Shown here: one piece after another, positions 59,892-64,000 of the stretch
How the letters are laid out: every line of letters starts with the position of its first letter
Position numbering within the stretch: position 1 is the stretch's first letter
Origin: Alectoria sarmentosa
Taxonomy: Eukaryota > Ascomycota > Lecanoromycetes > Lecanorales > Parmeliaceae
Direction of reading: 5' to 3'
DNA: 64,000 nt
NCBI GenBank assembly: GCA_009733775.1
Contig: WOGZ01000040.1
Coordinates: 62,001 to 126,000 of the forward strand
Program-made: the position numbers and the translations under genes
The notes under the pieces: model-generated
Databases searched by the model: none
The model's input: the letters and a program-made list of their open reading frames with translations, nothing else
Told to the model about the DNA's origin: nothing

Positions 59892-61646
59892 TCAAGCCGC
59901 CAAGGGTCCAATGATCCGTCCAACGGCCTTGCGAATAGTTCTCCCCAAACTTCGAGACCCGGAAGTTCTGAATCGAAAGACATCCTCAATCTCATCCAAT
60001 GACTTCCCCTTTGTTTCCGGCATGAACGCCGCACAAACTATCGCTGTCAGAAGCGTACACCCTCCGAATAGGAAATACGCAGCGAAGCTACTCCTTGCCA
60101 GAAGAATCGGGGTCGCAAGAGCCACAAGGAAATTCGCCACCCAATTGCTGCCATGTGCAAGACTAGTCGCCGAGGCCCGTGTCCGCTGTGGCTGGATCTC
60201 TGCTGCGTAGATTTTGATGCCGATAGCCCAAGAGATGCAGTATATCACGGCGAAGATATAGATGGAAACGATGACGATCCAGCGGCCAGCGCCAAAGGTG
60301 CCATGTACGGCGTTACCGGCGTAGAGCCCGCCGATCAGGAACATTGTGATACTAATCCCGATTCCACCGTATATGGCACTGTGCCGGCGGCCCCATTTGT
60401 CGGCCAGGAAGAGAGCTGGGATAGTCACACTGAAAATGACGATGGCGGAAACGCCAGATGCGAGAAAGGCGGCTTGCGATGAGGCAAGGCCAGCTTGTTG
60501 AAACAAAAGTGGTGCGTACTAGAAGAAATCAGTGAGACTCGGTGCATCTAATATACCGGCAGCGTGTCAAAACTCAGGGGCAATCCCCACGGTGCCCCTG
60601 ACATTTGCATGACGATTTCTGGGAAAATGGAACAATGACGGAATTTGTGAATAAGAGAATGCTCACATAAAGAACTCCATCGATGCCACTGAGTTGTTGC
60701 ATGCCCATCATGAAGACAGCGAGGCCAGTGCGCGTGCGCACGTCTCGGGCAAAAACGTCTAAAAAGCCAGATTTGGTCGCGGGAGAGTCAGTGGCGGCCG
60801 CAGTACTGTGGACTTGACTGGTGGTGGCTTCGGTGCCAGACTGAACCTCAGCTTTCTCTCGCTCTGCGTTTCCAACGCCCAGAACGTCCCATGCTGCAGC
60901 CGCTTCGGATTGACGACCACGAAGAATGAGCCATCGCGGAGAAGGGACCAGCCAAAGGAGTGACGCTGCGGAAAAAGTCATGGAAACGCACGCCAAGATG
61001 ATGAAGGGAGCGCGCCATGAGAGTGAAGAATCTATCTTGGCAGTGCCATAGCAGGTAAAGTATCCGAGCATGAGACCAAGGGTAATGCATAGTTGAGGTC
61101 CTGTGGTCAAAGGTCCTCTTTTGTTGGGTGGTGAGATCTCGCAGATATAACTATTCCTCATGAGCAATTTTGTTTTGTTTTGCCAGATTGGAACCACCTA
61201 CACAACCAAAGTGCCAAGATAGAGTCCTTCTCCAGCACCCTCGATGCATCTACCTACCACGAACATGGCAAGACGGACCGCTCCCGCTTCCATCGCTGCC
61301 CCTAGACCAAAGATCAGAGCACCAATCGCGATAGCCCTGGGCCGGCCGAGCACATCTGCCACTCGTCCGGCAAAGAACGAGGATATAGCAGCGGGAATCA
61401 AGATGGAGGAGACTATCAGTCCGTGGATCGTAGGTGACTCCGAGCCGAACTGTGAGACGTAACTCTTCATGACGGTGACGGGGCCAATGATGCCTGTGTC
61501 CATGCTATGTACTGTGTGTCAGCGCCCCTTTTGTGGGCAAACACTTGGGATTCATGTTCGTACCCGAAAAGAAACCCGCCAAATGAGCAGAGGATGCTGG
61601 CGAGGACATAACGAGGAGGACAGCGGACGAATTTATGCAGATGCAT
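59892..61646 (-). CDS. MFS sugar-porter family transporter
   Basis: Proton-coupled hexose/quinate-type uptake transporter of the plasma membrane, 12 membrane segments. The start at 61646 reads MHLHKFVRCPPRYVLAS. Intron 1 joins FGGFLFG to MDTGIIGPVTVMKSYVSQFG; exon 2 holds SFFAGRVADVLGRPRAIAIG (motif A) and GRCIEGAGEGLYLGTLVV. Exon 3 has YICEISPPNKRGPLTTGPQL, RAPFIILACV, the loop PSPRWLILRGR and FMMGMQQLSGIDGVLY. The last exon reads YAPLLFQQAGL, LADKWGRR, then YAAEIQPQRTRASATSL and the sugar-porter signature PETKGKSLDEIEDVF. All three introns keep frame; the gene is intact. The large loop near 60770-60900 is acid- and Ser/Thr-rich. The neighbour regulator 55 bp away could control it (inference). 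Confidence 0.9.
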
Positions 61647-62610
61647 GTTTTCCTCAAGATGTTGATCCGTGTTCCTTGCGCAATGGTGAGGAATTATCGG
61701 GAAGACTGCTGTCTAGCTGTTTGAGATTTTTGACTTCAAGAAGCAAGTATCTCGTTCCCCGTAAGGGATGCTATGTTGAAAGAGGCGAGGGAAGTATGAG
61801 GAAAAGATTTCCTGGAAGATCGATGTCTCTTATATGTCACTACATCTGAAATTTGAATTACAATCACTCACAGCTGCACTGTCCGCATTTCTCAGCATAA
61901 TGACGACAAGCTAGCATTTGGATGAACGATACTTACTTGAACAATGTTCCTCGTGCGCCAATCGGCTCTCGTCTCCTTATCCCGACGCCTCCCGGGCCCG
62001 TCGGCTGTCGTCAAAGCTGCCCGATTCGGAAACTGTTACGGTGGTGGGAGCTAGGCTTGAAGCGGAGAATTACACGAGCTCAGATGTTGTCGATGAGTAA
62101 TAATACGAGTAACAACATGTGGGAGTTTTTAGCAATTTGACTTGCTACTTTTGAACAACCCTGCCCCAGAACGTGGATCCAACTCAGCTTAGCTGCCTGT
62201 AATGTGACTCATTCCAGACATTCTCGAAGTCTAAACAAGCATGTGGAACCTCGAGATCTGGCTTGCCGGTGTTTGTATTCACTTCAATGGATTTTAGAGT
62301 GACAGACGGCACTAGACGGAACGGTGCAGCCCACTCGATCCACATCACTACCAGCAAAAAAGCTTCCTATGCAGAAGCGCCTGCGTGTCTGTCGTGCCAG
62401 GCTATTGGCACAATGGGGGACCAGCGCAAATCGGACCAAGGATGGAAGGTAGCACGCGATATGCGCAGTCGTTTGATGCAATTTTGTGGTTGGATGTAGC
62501 AGATTTGGAGGAACATGCAGGATCCGGTCCTCCCAGTCGACTGGCGTATTATTTATAGTCATTGACCAAAGGTTCAGAGCGATTGATCGCACACACGTAT
62601 GTTGTGTGTG
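61647..62610. other. Intergenic, transporter upstream region
   Basis: 964 bp upstream of the transporter start. Short open frames only. No gene, RNA or repeat recognised. Confidence 0.45.
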
Positions 62611-63310
62611 TCAGGGATTGAAGCAATGGATTTGTGCCTTCTGCCGCGAGATTTGTAATCGCTCAGCTTCCGAGTCAGCAAAGAGAGAAACAATTGGAAG
62701 ACAGTATCCCCAATGCAAAACTTCCGTCAAAAGATAAAAACTGCAAGACGATCCTCGAGGCTCAATACCAACAAACTCCTCTGCGCCCTCCTCCACCACG
62801 CCCTTCAACCTCTCCTTGGCTTCCTCCAGCCTCACGCCCTCTAGCACTAGCGCCACACGAAACCCGTTCTGTGGTCCATGTGTCTCCGAGTCTGATAAAT
62901 AGTAAAAAGCACAGATTTCTGCGTCACACCGTCCTTCCCATGCCCACCCCGAATGGCCTACCATCCGAATCTGTCGCTCAATCCCAGAGTCATCATCCCC
63001 ATTCGATATCTCATCCAGTGCTCCTGAATTCGCCAGTAATTTCAAGAAAGCACTGTCCATTCTCAGCGTTGATGTTATTGAGAATGTTTAAGAATACAGA
63101 TGGCTTTTGCCTTGGTACTTGAACGGAAGAGCGAAAGCCTTTGCGGTTGTCCAGGGTCGCATACACCGTTGTGTCCTGATCGTGACAGATTTGGAGGCTG
63201 CAGCAGTATATCCCACCGTCACCACCGTGCCAAGAATTAGCGTATTCAAAAAGAATTCGATTCCTTGGCAATATTAATGACCGACCTATGTGAGTTACCA
63301 AATTTTGCAA
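62611..63310 (-). CDS. Hypothetical protein, gene model unresolved
   Basis: Two overlapping - strand frames (63310-63011 and 63060-62611) both look protein-like and may be exons of one gene. The first has RNRILFEYANSWHGGDGGIY; the second has SETHGPQNGFRVALVLEGVRLEEAKERLK and an acidic stretch. No family recognised. The splice that would join them is not clear, so it may also be two unrelated frames or a decayed gene beside the AT-rich block. Confidence 0.35.
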
Positions 63311-63469
63311 GGTGACTACGCTAATGCTTAATCGGGCAAGGCGTTACTTGACGAAATATCTGCGGTGAACACTGTCCGCGACGACCCCTTCTTCAGCGCG
63401 GATCTGTTCAAAAGGGATGCTCAATAGTCAGCCCCACAACAACCACGTCGAAAGTCTGTAAGGAGGTTT

Positions 63470-64000
63470 AGCAACGATAATTAAAAGAATAATTAAAACC
63501 TAAAAGCGTAATTATTCAGCAATCTAATCACATAAGATAATAATTAACGTCCTCGAAGGCCTTTCTTTTAAATCAATGATTTAATTTATTAAATCATTGA
63601 TTTAAAAGTTCAATTATTTTATTAATCGTTAATGTGATTGTTTAATTAAACGTATAATTTTAAATAAATAACAAATAATTTTATATAGCTTTCATCACAC
63701 GTTTTTTCATTCTTTATAAAAACGATAAATAAACGAAAGACGATTTTTGATATTGATGTAATAGATGCAAAATTTATAAAAAAGCTTCAATTAAAGAATA
63801 ACGTCTTAGCATCGTTCGAAGTCGTCGCTGTTTCATCAATAAATATCGTTTTATTAACAAATCAATAACCTTTCACATCACACATATCTCTTGAAAACGT
63901 ATTAAAGCATCATCGAATTACATTTTTTATTTATTCGATGAAAATACAAGCCGCCTTTTTTTCAATTAACCCTCATAAAACATTAACGCTTTATTTATAA
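63470..64000. other. Second AT-rich block (RIP-like), continues past window
   Basis: Composition drops abruptly at about 63470, with surviving C mostly in CpG, as in the 37.6-57.7 kb block. A perfect palindrome lies near its edge (63565-63608). No open frame of note. Probably the edge of another mutated repeat. Confidence 0.6.
63565..63608. repeat. Perfect palindrome, 20-bp arms, 4-nt loop
   Basis: CTTTTAAATCAATGATTTAA at 63565-63584 and its exact complement at 63589-63608, loop TTTA. It could extrude as a cruciform, or be a relic of an inverted repeat end. Confidence 0.8.

Overview
The window is nuclear DNA of a filamentous ascomycete (Pezizomycotina). The grounds are short 50-90 nt spliceosomal introns with CTGAC/CTAAC-like branch points, fungal-only families (Zn(II)2Cys6 regulators, a GT90 CAP10-like protein, the DUF3844 family), and a block of AT-rich DNA with the marks of repeat-induced point mutation (RIP). 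The species cannot be fixed from the sequence alone.

Region 1 to 37.2 kb is gene-rich, with balanced base composition and mostly housekeeping genes. In order these are: an MFS exporter running off the left edge (-); a secreted sulfatase with one in-frame stop (-); an IMP2-like mitochondrial inner-membrane protease (-) divergent from TIM17 (+); a DUF3844 (Vps3844-like) ER/endomembrane protein (-) divergent from a conserved mitochondrial membrane protein of unknown role (+); a small tail-anchored-looking protein (+); the rRNA/tRNA cytidine acetyltransferase KRE33/NAT10 (-); a GT90 glycosyltransferase (+); the spliceosome-disassembly factor NTR2 (-) divergent from the core spliceosomal protein SmG (+); a Zn(II)2Cys6 regulator with a long leader (-); the Fe-S targeting factor CIA2 (+); the ER oxidase ERO1 (+); and an AAA ATPase (-).

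Region 37.4 to 57.84 kb is a 20.4 kb stack of retrotransposons. A Ty1/copia element (37407-57838, LTRs of 319 and 320 bp, duplication ATATT) contains a Ty3/gypsy element on the + strand (40462-55164, two 299 bp LTRs, duplication GTTTT). That element in turn contains a second gypsy element on the - strand (46508-53865, two 260 bp LTRs, duplication ATTCC now read as ATTTT on one side). Subtracting the inserts gives about 5.7, 7.3 and 7.4 kb, normal full lengths for these families. All coding regions are riddled with stops. A 162 bp GC-normal island (41378-41539) inside the first gypsy element looks like a solo LTR. The stack sits between the AAA ATPase and a second Zn(II)2Cys6 regulator, which would otherwise be a divergent pair about 480 bp apart.

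Region 57.84 to 64 kb returns to normal composition. It has a Fungal_trans_2-type Zn(II)2Cys6 regulator (+) whose zinc finger needs a 4-nt microexon, and a sugar-porter transporter (-) tail to tail with it, 55 bp away. After these come a poorly resolved hypothetical gene and, from about 63.47 kb to the end, a second AT-rich block that opens with a perfect 20-bp-arm palindrome.

Exon joins were worked out by eye from splice signals and family conservation. Gene spans given here run from start codon to stop codon and include introns.
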